Positions 28,511-36,007 of a DNA stretch of 64,000 nucleotides are shown here, piece by piece. Each line of letters starts with the position of its first letter. Within the stretch, counting starts at the first letter, position 1. The notes below the pieces were generated by a model that was given only the letters and a program-made list of their open reading frames with translations, made no database searches and had not been told where the DNA came from. The DNA is taken from the NCBI GenBank assembly GCA_014382445.1, contig JACNJS010000035.1, positions 105,943 through 169,942 on the forward strand, written 5' to 3'. Source of the stretch: Bacteroidota bacterium. Its GTDB lineage: Bacteria > Bacteroidota > Bacteroidia > Bacteroidales > F082. The position numbers and the translations under genes were made by a program.

Positions 28511-29233
28511 CTACTGCATATCGACCAAAAAAATTATCAAAGAAAGAAAAAGGTAAAAAAGTATAATGAATGGTATGGCAACTACATTCAACAACAATAA
28601 TAATATTACCGCGACACCAATAAAAATGTATTGAGTCAGGTTGCTTTTCAATCCAAATCCATTAAACTTTAATGCAAACAAGGGAAACCTCGAAACCATG
28701 AGCAGCGACCCGATTATTGCAATAGTGAGCAGAAAATAAGTATTTGTAATTATCATATAAAAAAACTCGCGGTCGTCATACAAATATGTCCTGATTAAAG
28801 GAAGAGAGGCAATTAATATTGCAAGTGCGGGTGTAGGCAATCCGCGGAAAGAATTCGTTTGTTCCTTATCGATATTAAATTTAGCCAGACGAAGTGCGGC
28901 AAACGCAGGAACAATAAAAGCGATGAAAGGAATTACAGTAAAATCATTGGCAGAATCAACAGGTAACCCATGACTAATACTAATCATGTGAAACAAAATA
29001 AAGCCGGGGGCAACGCCAAATGAAACTACATCAGCTAATGAATCGAGCTCAATTCCGATTTCCGACTTCGCATTTAACAACCTTGCAGCCATGCCATCTA
29101 AAAAATCAAAAACGGCAGCTACAAAAATCAAATAGGCAGCTAACTCAATGTTACCATTCATAACTGAGTAAATGGATAGAATGCCTGACAGCATGTTAAA
29201 TAGCGTGATAATGTTCGGGATGTGATTTTTCAT
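28511..29233 (-). CDS. pssA: CDP-diacylglycerol-serine O-phosphatidyltransferase
   Basis: A 240-residue integral membrane enzyme that makes phosphatidylserine, the precursor of phosphatidylethanolamine, from CDP-diacylglycerol and serine. The CDP-alcohol phosphotransferase motif DGxxAR(x8)Gx3Dx3D is complete: D46, G47, A50, R51, G60, D64 and D68. Six to seven hydrophobic segments are visible. No psd gene (decarboxylase), which often neighbours pssA, is in the window. Confidence 0.92.
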   Translation of the reverse strand: MKNHIPNIITLFNMLSGILSIYSVMNGNIELAAYLIFVAAVFDFLDGMAARLLNAKSEIGIELDSLADVVSFGVAPGFILFHMISISHGLPVDSANDFTVIPFIAFIVPAFAALRLAKFNIDKEQTNSFRGLPTPALAILIASLPLIRTYLYDDREFFYMIITNTYFLLTIAIIGSLLMVSRFPLFALKFNGFGLKSNLTQYIFIGVAVILLLLLNVVAIPFIILFYLFLSLIIFLVDMQ

Positions 29234-29315
29234 GGTAATTTTTATTTATTGAGTCTACAAATTTACATCAATTATTACACTTATTTAATTCACAACCCTA
29301 AACCTAAACAAAGAA

Positions 29316-29493
29316 TTGTAACTAATCAGTTTTGGCAATAAATGTATTCTATTAAGGAAAAATCAATAAATAAATACCTATAATCCCCTTCTTGAAGGGG
29401 TGCAGGGGTAGGTTTCCCCCTCTGGAGGGGACAGGGGGAGGTTAAATCTCATTTCTTTCTTGATTTTTCGGTCGTGACACTGATTAGTTACAA
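29316..29493. mobile_element. MITE-like element (178 bp, 15-bp terminal inverted repeats)
   Basis: The left end TTGTAACTAATCAGT (29316-29330) is the exact reverse complement of the right end ACTGATTAGTTACAA (29479-29493). AGAA flanks both sides (29312-29315 and 29494-29497), a candidate 4-base target duplication. No protein is encoded. Inside are two related GC-rich units (about 29381-29414 and 29415-29443), each a CCCC...GGGG hairpin followed by a G-run and AGGTT. The transposase family is unknown; no matching transposase is in the window. Confidence 0.65.
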
Positions 29494-29532
29494 AGAACTT
29501 TTAACTTTATTTTTGCCATTACAAATTACAGT

Positions 29533-30750
29533 ATGAGCACTATCAGGACAATAAAAATTGAAGAATACAACTATCCTCTCCCCAACGGTATGATAGCCAG
29601 GTTCCCCCTGGAAAATAGAGATGGGTCGAAACTGCTATTTCAATCGGGAAGTACAATTGAGGAAAAAAGGTTTGTCGAACTACCACGGTTATTACCACCT
29701 AACGCACTACTGATATTTAACGAAACCAAAGTTGTAAAAGCCAGGTTGTTGTTTAAAAAAGATTCAGGTGCAACTATCGAGATATTTTGTCTTGAGCCGG
29801 TAGAACCTGTGAATGATTTTCAGCTTGCTTTTCAACAAAAGTCGCCGGTAATTTGGAAGTGCTTAGTTGGAAATTCGAAAAGATGGAAAAGCGGCAAACT
29901 AAAACTGGAATTTAGCAACAATGGAAAGATAATTACATTGTTTGCTGAAAAAATTAAGAAGTTAACCGAAGGATTTCATGTTGCTTTCCAATGGGAGAAT
30001 AATGAAATTACTTTTTCCGAAATAATTAACCATAGCGGATTGGTTCCTATTCCTCCATACCTTAACCGCGAGGCGGATGAAAACGACAGCACACGATATC
30101 AAACTATTTATGCAGAATACGAGGGATCGGTAGCAGCACCTACAGCCGGTTTGCATTTTACACTAAATATACTAAACGAACTTCGAAACGCCGGTTTTGA
30201 AACCGATAAGCTTACCTTGCATGTTGGGGCAGGCACATTTAAACCCGTTGTTTCACATTCTATTGCGGAACACGAGATGCATACTGAAAAAATAGTTGTT
30301 AGTATTCAAACCCTTAAACACCTGAGAGAAAAACTTTGTGATCCTGTTATTCCAGTTGGCACTACAAGCATGCGAACACTGGAAAGCCTTTTCTGGATGG
30401 CAGTTAAGTTAGGTAATGGAAACGATCAGTTTGTTGTTGATCAGTGGGATCCTTATGAAATATTTATTGACACTGATTTTAATGCTAAACAAGCCTTAAC
30501 CCTATTAATCAGCTATCTTGAAGATAATAAACAAAATGAAATTAAAGGCGAAACACGATTGATGATAGCTCCAGGATACAAGTTCCGAATCGCTAAGGGG
30601 TTAATCACAAACTTTCATCAGCCCAAAAGCACATTACTCTTATTAGTTTCAGCTTTAATAGGGGATAGTTGGAAAAAATCATACGATTTTGCCTTAAATA
30701 ATGATTTTCGTTTTTTGAGTTATGGCGATAGTTGCTTATTTTTGCCTTAA
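29533..30750 (+). CDS. queA: S-adenosylmethionine:tRNA ribosyltransferase-isomerase
   Basis: QueA transfers and isomerises the ribose of S-adenosylmethionine onto 7-aminomethyl-7-deazaguanine at tRNA wobble position 34, making epoxyqueuosine. Conserved blocks are YPLPNGMIARFPLENRDGSKLL, NETKVVKARL, VAAPTAGLHFT, LHVGAGTFKPV and GTTSMRTLESL. At 405 residues it is somewhat longer than E. coli QueA (356), with an insertion around residues 95-150. TATTTTTG at 29509-29515 is a -7-like box. No other queuosine genes are adjacent. Confidence 0.93.
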   Translation: MSTIRTIKIEEYNYPLPNGMIARFPLENRDGSKLLFQSGSTIEEKRFVELPRLLPPNALLIFNETKVVKARLLFKKDSGATIEIFCLEPVEPVNDFQLAFQQKSPVIWKCLVGNSKRWKSGKLKLEFSNNGKIITLFAEKIKKLTEGFHVAFQWENNEITFSEIINHSGLVPIPPYLNREADENDSTRYQTIYAEYEGSVAAPTAGLHFTLNILNELRNAGFETDKLTLHVGAGTFKPVVSHSIAEHEMHTEKIVVSIQTLKHLREKLCDPVIPVGTTSMRTLESLFWMAVKLGNGNDQFVVDQWDPYEIFIDTDFNAKQALTLLISYLEDNKQNEIKGETRLMIAPGYKFRIAKGLITNFHQPKSTLLLLVSALIGDSWKKSYDFALNNDFRFLSYGDSCLFLP

Positions 30751-30804
30751 TTGAAATGTGTGAATGTTTAATTAAACTACGGCAGAATAATAAACTTTAC
30801 TGAT

Positions 30805-31638
30805 ATGAAAAAGCTAAAACTATTATCAACTGTTTTAATCATTTTGTTTTTTTACTCATGCAGTACAGTGCCAATAACAGGGCGTAAGCAAATAAGCATG
30901 ATACCCGACAATGAGCTCATGGCTATGAGTTTTCAGCAGTACGATGAGTTTCTTAATGAGAATCCTCCAAGTCGAAATAACCAACATAGCCAGATTGTTA
31001 AAAGTGTAGGCTTTAAGATTCAGAAATCGGTTGAAAAATATATGGCCGATAATAATCTTTCATATATGCTGAATGGTTATAATTGGGAATTTAACCTGGT
31101 TGAAAACGATCAGATTAACGCATGGTGTATGCCTGGGGGCAAAGTTGTTGTATATACCGGCATTATTCCGGTAACAAAAAACGAAACAGGGCTTGCGGTA
31201 GTAATGGGACATGAAATAGCCCATGCAATTGCCGGACATGGTAACGAACGTCTGAGCCAGGAACTTTTACGTACTGCAGGTGGAATTGGTTTGATGGTAG
31301 CTTTAAACGAACAACCACAGGAAACTCAGCAATTATGGATGACAGTTTATGGGGTTGGCACTGAGTTAGGAGCTATGTTACCATATAGCAGGTTGCACGA
31401 AAGCGAAGCCGACAGAATGGGATTGATTTTTATGGCAATGGCAGGGTATAATCCAAACGAGGCTCCTGTTTTTTGGGAAAGGATGTCAAAGTCCTCCAAA
31501 GGGCATAAGCCCCCTGAATTTCTCAGCACACATCCATCCGACCAAACACGAATTGATAACTTGAATAGTTGTATACCTGAAGCTATGGAATACTATAATA
31601 AATCGAAAAAAGGTAAAAATACTACGAGCTATTTCTAG
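30805..31638 (+). CDS. M48-family zinc metallopeptidase lipoprotein
   Basis: A 277-residue lipoprotein (lipobox Cys19, FFYSCS) of the M48 family related to E. coli LoiP/BepA, periplasmic proteases or chaperones that act on misfolded outer-membrane proteins. The zinc motif is H136-E-I-A-H140, and the third ligand is probably E201 in HESEADRMG. FLSTHPSDQTRI near the C-terminus is typical. There is no TPR extension, so it resembles LoiP more than BepA. It is 54 bases after queA on the same strand. Confidence 0.88.
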   Translation: MKKLKLLSTVLIILFFYSCSTVPITGRKQISMIPDNELMAMSFQQYDEFLNENPPSRNNQHSQIVKSVGFKIQKSVEKYMADNNLSYMLNGYNWEFNLVENDQINAWCMPGGKVVVYTGIIPVTKNETGLAVVMGHEIAHAIAGHGNERLSQELLRTAGGIGLMVALNEQPQETQQLWMTVYGVGTELGAMLPYSRLHESEADRMGLIFMAMAGYNPNEAPVFWERMSKSSKGHKPPEFLSTHPSDQTRIDNLNSCIPEAMEYYNKSKKGKNTTSYF

Positions 31639-31769
31639 CTAGTGCTCGTGACTTAAGTTTTTTTGGTTCAAGCTGCAAACTTGAATTAGTTACTCGTCAT
31701 CTAATTGCATGAATTAAACGAATTTCAATTTGTATAATTGGTGTAATTCGATGATGTTAAATTATATAA

Positions 31770-32057
31770 GAATACAAAGATTTCAAAAATCTCAAAAAAG
31801 AAAATCTTCGGGACAATATGACCAATTTGGAATTAGTTTTGAATATGCTAGCAGAAGCGACTACAAAAGAGATTTCAACAGAAAGAAAACCTAAAACTTT
31901 TAAGGAGAGTAAAATAATTGCGAATCAAGGCGGAACAGTTGCTGGAAATGCTAGAAAAGAAATTGAAGAAAAGTCAGGAAAGAAAGTGATTTCACCTAAA
32001 AATGCTAAAGAATTGGACAATAGAAAACTGAAAGAACTAGAAAACAATAAAGAATAA
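31770..32057 (+). pseudogene. C-terminal remnant of a Bro-N/DinD-type (phage antirepressor-like) protein
   Basis: The stretch opens after a stop at 31767-31769 and reads EYKDFKNLKKENLRDNM, then TNLELVLNMLAEATTKEIS and GGTVAGNARKEIEEKSGKKV to the stop at 32057. I recognise this as the C-terminal region of Bro-N/DinD-like proteins found in prophages and accessory islands. The DNA-binding Bro-N domain is absent and no upstream frame continues it. An internal ATG at 31818 would allow a 79-residue product, but a functional gene is unlikely. The family assignment is from memory of the motif and needs a search. Confidence 0.6.
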
Positions 32058-32067
32058 GCAACGAAAT

Positions 32068-32194
32068 GCCAACAACAGCGCATACGCCATTGCCGCAACA
32101 ATGGCTTCGTAGAAATATTAGTGTAAATTTGAAGTCAAAACATAAACTCAAAAATCAGTAAATTGCGGCAACGGATCGCTACACCGTTGTGGGT
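32068..32194 (+). repeat. Long imperfect inverted repeat resembling an integron attC site
   Basis: GCCAACAAC (32068-32076) pairs with GTTGTGGGT (32186-32194), and TTGCCGCAA (32090-32098) pairs perfectly with TTGCGGCAA (32163-32171). The result is a ~127-base imperfect hairpin with mismatched arms and a ~65-base loop. The layout (two box pairs, AAC/GTT ends, after a plus-strand gene) is attC-like, but the R boxes do not exactly fit RYYYAAC/GTTRRRY. A weaker related sequence, AATAACGCACTACGCAAACGGC, begins near 32827, after parE. Confidence 0.45.
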
Positions 32195-32197
32195 AAT

Positions 32198-32228
32198 TTT
32201 GCAGATATACCAATTATTGGTATTTTTG
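32198..32228 (+). promoter_or_regulatory. parDE promoter with overlapping palindromic operator
   Basis: TTTG (32198-32201), 19 bases and TATTTTTG (32221-32228) give a full Bacteroidota promoter. Between and overlapping the two elements is a perfect palindrome, ATACCAATTATTGGTAT (32207-32223, 8-base arms and one central base). Antitoxins with ribbon-helix-helix folds such as ParD bind such sites and repress their own operon. Transcription should start about 12 bases before the ATG at 32246. Confidence 0.7.
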
Positions 32229-32245
32229 TAAAAAACATTAAAACC

Positions 32246-32488
32246 ATGGGAAAAAACACATCAATATTACTGGGAAACCATTTTGAAGATTTCATAAATG
32301 GAGTAATTTCTTCAGGAAGATACAATTCTGCAAGTGAGGTCATTAGAACAGCACTTAGACTTTTAGAAACCGAAGAACAAAAAACAGTTGAGTTAAGAAA
32401 AGCACTCGAACTTGGAGAAAATAGTAAGGTAATTAAAGACTTTAATCCAAAAGACCATTTACAAGAACTTCACAGAAAACACAAATGA
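32246..32488 (+). CDS. parD: ParD-family antitoxin (ribbon-helix-helix)
   Basis: An 80-residue antitoxin. The N-terminal ribbon-helix-helix DNA-binding part is TSILLGNHFEDFINGVISSGRYNSASEVIRTALRLLE, the classical ParD pattern; the C-terminal tail (DFNPKDHLQELHRKHK) should wrap the toxin. An upstream GTG at 32189 extends the frame, but the ATG at 32246 gives the conserved start and lies correctly behind the promoter. It overlaps parE by four bases (ATGA), indicating translational coupling. Confidence 0.88.
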   Translation: MGKNTSILLGNHFEDFINGVISSGRYNSASEVIRTALRLLETEEQKTVELRKALELGENSKVIKDFNPKDHLQELHRKHK

Positions 32489-32790
32489 AAAATCAATCAT
32501 ACAAAATAAGTGAGAAAGCAATCGAAGACCTTGAAAATATTTGGACTTATACTCTTCATAGTTGGTCAATTGAACAAGCAGACAGATATTATAATTTAAT
32601 AATCAACGAAATTGAGTTCATCACCAAGAATTTCATGATTGGAAAATCAATGGACCATACTAAAAATGGGTATCGAGCATCTATTGTCAAATCACATTTG
32701 ATATTTTACAGAAAATCACAAGATAATCAAGTTGAGGTAATTAGAATTCTACATCAAAGAATGGATATCGAGACTATAATTAATGAATAA
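32485..32790 (+). CDS. parE: ParE-family toxin
   Basis: A 101-residue RelE/ParE-superfamily toxin. Family features are the start YKISEKAIEDLENIWTYTLHSWSIEQADRYYNLI and the end HLIFYRKSQDNQVEVIRILHQRMD. ParE toxins poison DNA gyrase, whereas RelE toxins cut mRNA on the ribosome; the IL(H)QRMD ending favours ParE. The sequence is full length with no damage, so the pair is probably active. Confidence 0.87.
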   Translation: MKNQSYKISEKAIEDLENIWTYTLHSWSIEQADRYYNLIINEIEFITKNFMIGKSMDHTKNGYRASIVKSHLIFYRKSQDNQVEVIRILHQRMDIETIINE

Positions 32791-33016
32791 ACATTTGTAG
32801 TCCGTTTCAAGTCTGGTGTAACCAAACAATAACGCACTACGCAAACGGCAACATATTTTTAGTTTATTTTGAGAAGATCAACTAATAATTCGTCGCCACC
32901 GTAAAAAACTTACATTACAAACCAACCAAGCCTGAATACCGTCTTGATGTGATTTTAGCGATTAATTGTAGGTAATGGCCAAAAACTCCAAATAATAACA
33001 TTAATTAGAAAATTTG

Positions 33017-33024
33017 TATCTTTG
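33017..33024 (+). promoter_or_regulatory. -7 element of the mntA-hepT pair
   Basis: TATCTTTG matches TAnnTTTG exactly and lies 17 bases before the GTG start at 33042, supporting that start. No convincing TTTG -33 element is present at the right distance. Confidence 0.4.
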
Positions 33025-33041
33025 AATAAAATTAATGAACA

Positions 33042-33341
33042 GTGATAGATTCAAATCAAATATTATACTATTTGTCATCTAATAAAAATAGATTAGAACA
33101 AGAATACCATTTGATTAAAATTGGTGTATTTGGTTCTATTGCAAGAGGCGAACAAAATGACAAAAGTGATATTGATTTAATTGTTGAATTTGAAGAAAAT
33201 ACTCCTGATCTTTACAGCATAAAGCAAAGACTTAAAGAGGAAATACAGCATAGGTTCAACATACCGGTTGATATCTGTAGAGAAAAATACATTAAACCTA
33301 TTTTTAAAGAACAAATCCTTTCAGAAGTAAGATATGCATAG
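33042..33341 (+). CDS. mntA: MntA-like nucleotidyltransferase antitoxin
   Basis: A 99-residue minimal nucleotidyltransferase. The catalytic motif is GSIARGEQNDKSDID (G31 to D45), with the two metal-binding aspartates D43 and D45. In characterised MntA-HepT pairs this protein neutralises the HEPN toxin by adding AMP to it. The start is a GTG; no in-frame ATG is available near it. It overlaps the next gene by eight bases. Confidence 0.87.
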   Translation: MIDSNQILYYLSSNKNRLEQEYHLIKIGVFGSIARGEQNDKSDIDLIVEFEENTPDLYSIKQRLKEEIQHRFNIPVDICREKYIKPIFKEQILSEVRYA

Positions 33342-33681
33342 AATATCCCACAGAGACTTTAGCTGTATTCAGAATATTCTTGAATCGATCAAAAAGATTC
33401 AAGAATATTCAGGTAAATTTGAAAATGCAGATGAATTCTTTGAGAACACTATTTCTTTTGACGCTTCAATGATGAACTTCATAGTGATTGGAGAAATGGC
33501 AGAAAAGCTATCTCCTACCTTTTTGAAGGAAACGGAAAATAAAATCGATTGGTTTAAGGTAAAGGGATTTAGAAATATTATTGCTCATAATTATTTAGGA
33601 ATTGATGCTGAAGAAGTTTGGCAAATTATCCAATCTGGAATTAAAAACCTGAAATTAAATCTAGAAAAAGAAATAATTTAA
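33334..33681 (+). CDS. hepT: HepT-like HEPN-domain ribonuclease toxin (DUF86)
   Basis: A 115-residue four-helix HEPN protein. The ribonuclease motif Rx4HxY is R80-NIIA-H85-N-Y87 in the context KGFRNIIAHNYLGID, with Tyr87 the residue modified by MntA in known systems. The first part (HRDFSCIQNILESIKKIQEYS) is typical of the DUF86 group. The sequence is intact and translationally coupled to mntA. Its likely role is RNA cleavage leading to growth arrest, possibly under phage attack. Confidence 0.87.
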   Translation: MHRISHRDFSCIQNILESIKKIQEYSGKFENADEFFENTISFDASMMNFIVIGEMAEKLSPTFLKETENKIDWFKVKGFRNIIAHNYLGIDAEEVWQIIQSGIKNLKLNLEKEII

Positions 33682-33912
33682 AGACACAACCTAAACAAAG
33701 GCTAAAAAAAATTGGCGGTTTAGAAGTAGTGTCAAGGGATTATAGCCCATTTCAACTTCATCGTAATTTGAAAGTAAAGTGCTTCGAAATAGACAACTTT
33801 TCAATACTAACCGTTGGAATAAATGCCCGAAAAATTCGAACGCGGGAAATCTAATTTTGCAAAAAGGTCAATTATCATTTACTCTTGTTTTCTCTAAGGC
33901 ACATAAGAACTT

Positions 33913-34044
33913 ATGAAATGTTCGGAATTATTTCGACTTTTAAAACCAGAGGGTTGGTATGCCATATCGCAGAAAGGATCGCAAGTGAAATTAATAGAAA
34001 AACTAATTGAACAAATAACAATTCTTCCTATTTCCCTTCTATAA
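33913..34044 (+). pseudogene. HicA-type mRNA interferase toxin fragment
   Basis: A 43-residue frame beginning KCSELFRLLKPEGWYAISQKGS, the N-terminal half of HicA (MKSSELIKLLKKDGWY...QKGSH). The catalytic His that should follow QKGS is replaced (QKGSQVKL), and the rest of the double-stranded-RNA-binding-like fold and the hicB gene are missing. This is a decayed toxin gene, seven bases before the convergent NifU-like gene. Confidence 0.7.
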
Positions 34045-34050
34045 AGAAGC

Positions 34051-34299
34051 TTACAAGTTTATAGCAACAACTTCCTTAATCTCAGGAAGCACTTTCTTAA
34101 TTGTTGCTTCAACTCCGTTTTTAAGTGTGTGTGTGCTAAATGCACAACTGCCACATGCACCTGTAAGTTCAACATTTACAACGTTATCATCAGTGATATT
34201 TACAAAATTTATATCGCCGCCATCTGCTTGCAAATATGGTCGTACTTGTTCAATTACATTTTGTACTTTTTGGTTTAGTTCTTCCTTGGTATGAGCCAT
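34051..34299 (-). CDS. NifU-like C-terminal domain Fe-S carrier
   Basis: An 82-residue protein equal to the NifU C-terminal (Nfu) domain. The cluster-binding motif is C49-G-S-C52 in LTGACGSCAFSTHTLKNGVE. Nfu proteins receive clusters from a scaffold such as SufBCD and deliver them to apo-enzymes. It follows the mrp gene by 26 bases on the same strand, a functional pair. Confidence 0.93.
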   Translation of the reverse strand: MAHTKEELNQKVQNVIEQVRPYLQADGGDINFVNITDDNVVNVELTGACGSCAFSTHTLKNGVEATIKKVLPEIKEVVAINL

Positions 34300-34325
34300 G
34301 TTATTTATATTTATAAGTTTATTAA

Positions 34326-35378
34326 TTACAGTTTCTTAATCTCTGCTTTCACATTTTTGGCAATTTGAATAAATTCAGCAGTTACTTTTTCGTTTTCATC
34401 CATAACAATAGGAGTGCCACTATCGCCCGATTCAACAATTTTTTCAACAATAGGAATTCTGCCAAGCACAGGTATTTCCAGTTCTTTGGCTAACTCATCA
34501 GTTGCACCTTGTCCAAAAATAAAGAATTTTTTGTCAGGTAACTCATCAGGAGTAAAATACGACATATTTTCAACAATGCCAAGCAATGGAATACTGAGTT
34601 TATCCTGACGGTACATCATTGCTGCGCGGCGCACATCTGCTGTTGCCAGCTTTTGTGGTGTTGTAACAAGTATAGCTCCCCTTATGTTATACGATTGGGC
34701 CAATGTAAGCTGTATATCACCTGTTCCGGGAGGCATATCAATAACAAGATAGTCGAGATCGCCCCATTCTGAATCTTTCATTAACTGGTTAAACGCATTG
34801 TTAATCATCGACCCTCTCCACATTAAAGCCTGACCGGGTTTTACAAAAAATCCAAGAGACAGAATTTTAACCCCATGGTTTTCCAAAGGTACCATTATTG
34901 GTTTTCCTCCCCTGTCAATCACTTCGGGTTGCCCTCCTTCAACTCCAAACATCATTGGAACAGAAGGTCCCATAATATCTGCATCAAATATACCCGCAGT
35001 GCTGCCGGTTTTCGACAATGCAATAGCAAGATTAGCAGCAACAGTGGATTTTCCAACCCCGCCTTTTCCTGCAATTATTGCTATAATGTTTTTTACACCT
35101 GATAATGGGCCAAGTCCCTTGTCTTTTTCATCTATGGGTTTTACATCCACGTTAATATCTTCGCCCAGTTTATCTTTTAGTTTTTTTACAATTGAATTAT
35201 AAACAATGCCAACTGCAGGGTCATCCAGTTTTGGAAAAACCACCGAAACCTTTATGTCGTTTCCCTTAATTTCAATATTGTCGACCATGTTTAAATCAAC
35301 TATATTGTTTTGTTTTGCGAAAAATATTACTTCTTTTAATGCATCTGTTACATCGTGATTTGTGATGAACTTCGTCAT
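34326..35378 (-). CDS. mrp: Mrp/ApbC-family Fe-S carrier ATPase
   Basis: A 350-residue P-loop NTPase with an N-terminal MIP18/DUF59 domain (about residues 8-82) and the deviant Walker A GKGGVGKS (104-111). It binds and transfers Fe-S clusters in an ATP-dependent way. The CPxC motif that many Mrp/Nbp35 proteins have after ENMSYF is missing; here the sequence is ENMSYFTPDELPDKKFFIFG. That form is common in Bacteroidota and leaves the cluster ligands unclear. The nfu gene follows. Confidence 0.92.
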   Translation of the reverse strand: MTKFITNHDVTDALKEVIFFAKQNNIVDLNMVDNIEIKGNDIKVSVVFPKLDDPAVGIVYNSIVKKLKDKLGEDINVDVKPIDEKDKGLGPLSGVKNIIAIIAGKGGVGKSTVAANLAIALSKTGSTAGIFDADIMGPSVPMMFGVEGGQPEVIDRGGKPIMVPLENHGVKILSLGFFVKPGQALMWRGSMINNAFNQLMKDSEWGDLDYLVIDMPPGTGDIQLTLAQSYNIRGAILVTTPQKLATADVRRAAMMYRQDKLSIPLLGIVENMSYFTPDELPDKKFFIFGQGATDELAKELEIPVLGRIPIVEKIVESGDSGTPIVMDENEKVTAEFIQIAKNVKAEIKKL

Positions 35379-35512
35379 ATTATTTTTATTTAGATTAAAT
35401 TATAATAAGATACTTATCGAAGCAAAATTACAATTATTTTCGCAGAGGATTGGTATTTGAATAATTTATATAGCTTTCCAAATAAGGAGAGTAAAAATTA
35501 TTTCATAAATCA

Positions 35513-35544
35513 TTTGAATAATTGAAAAATTATGCCTTATTTTG
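35513..35544 (+). promoter_or_regulatory. rpmB promoter
   Basis: TTTG (35513-35516), 20 bases and TTATTTTG (35537-35544) fit the Bacteroidota -33/-7 pattern with one mismatch (TT for TA). The start would be about 32 bases before the rpmB ATG. Confidence 0.45.
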
Positions 35545-35581
35545 CACTCCTTTTTAGAACAGGATAAAAAACTACGGAAAG

Positions 35582-35821
35582 ATGTCAAGAATTTGCCAGA
35601 TAACAGGAAAAAAAGTGATAACAGGAAACAATGTAAGTCACTCACATGCAAAAACCAGGAGAAAGTTTCAGCCTAATTTACATACTAAAAAGTTTTTTGT
35701 GCCTGAAACAGGAAAATGGATTACTTTAATGGTAAGCGCGAACGGTATTCGTATTATAAATAAAAAAGGCATAAGTGCTGCTCTCAAGGATGCGGTAGTA
35801 AATGGCCATTACAAGGCTTAG
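35582..35821 (+). CDS. rpmB: 50S ribosomal protein L28 (bL28)
   Basis: A 79-residue ribosomal protein with the family start SRICQITGKKVITGNNVSHSHAKT and RKFQPNLHTKKFF. Only one cysteine is present, so this is the zinc-free type. In many Bacteroidota rpmB is followed by rpmG (bL33) and a small DUF4295 gene; here an intrinsic terminator follows directly, so rpmB is a single-gene unit. Confidence 0.95.
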   Translation: MSRICQITGKKVITGNNVSHSHAKTRRKFQPNLHTKKFFVPETGKWITLMVSANGIRIINKKGISAALKDAVVNGHYKA

Positions 35822-35840
35822 TATAGATTTAAGCAAACAA

Positions 35841-35878
35841 AAAAAGAGACTATTTTAATTGGCAGTCTCTTTTTTTTT
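35841..35878 (+). terminator. Intrinsic terminator of rpmB
   Basis: AGAGACT (35845-35851) pairs with AGTCTCT (35864-35870), extended by A-run/T-run pairing, and is followed by an eight-T tract. It is placed 20 bases after the rpmB stop and may also act on the convergent hpt transcript. Confidence 0.85.
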
Positions 35879-36007
35879 GGATTTCCTGATTTTTTCTTAA
35901 AAAGCATCATTCAAAACCTGCACTGATAGTAACAAAATTTCTTGTTAATATGGTTTAATCTTTCCGGAGAGTCTGGAAATGATGTTGGCTTTTGTTACAG
36001 TTATTAT

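Noticed and set aside
29316..29493. MITE mobilised by the IS110-family transposase in this window
   Set aside because: IS110 elements do not use terminal inverted repeats with target duplication, so the shared 18 bases do not link the two.
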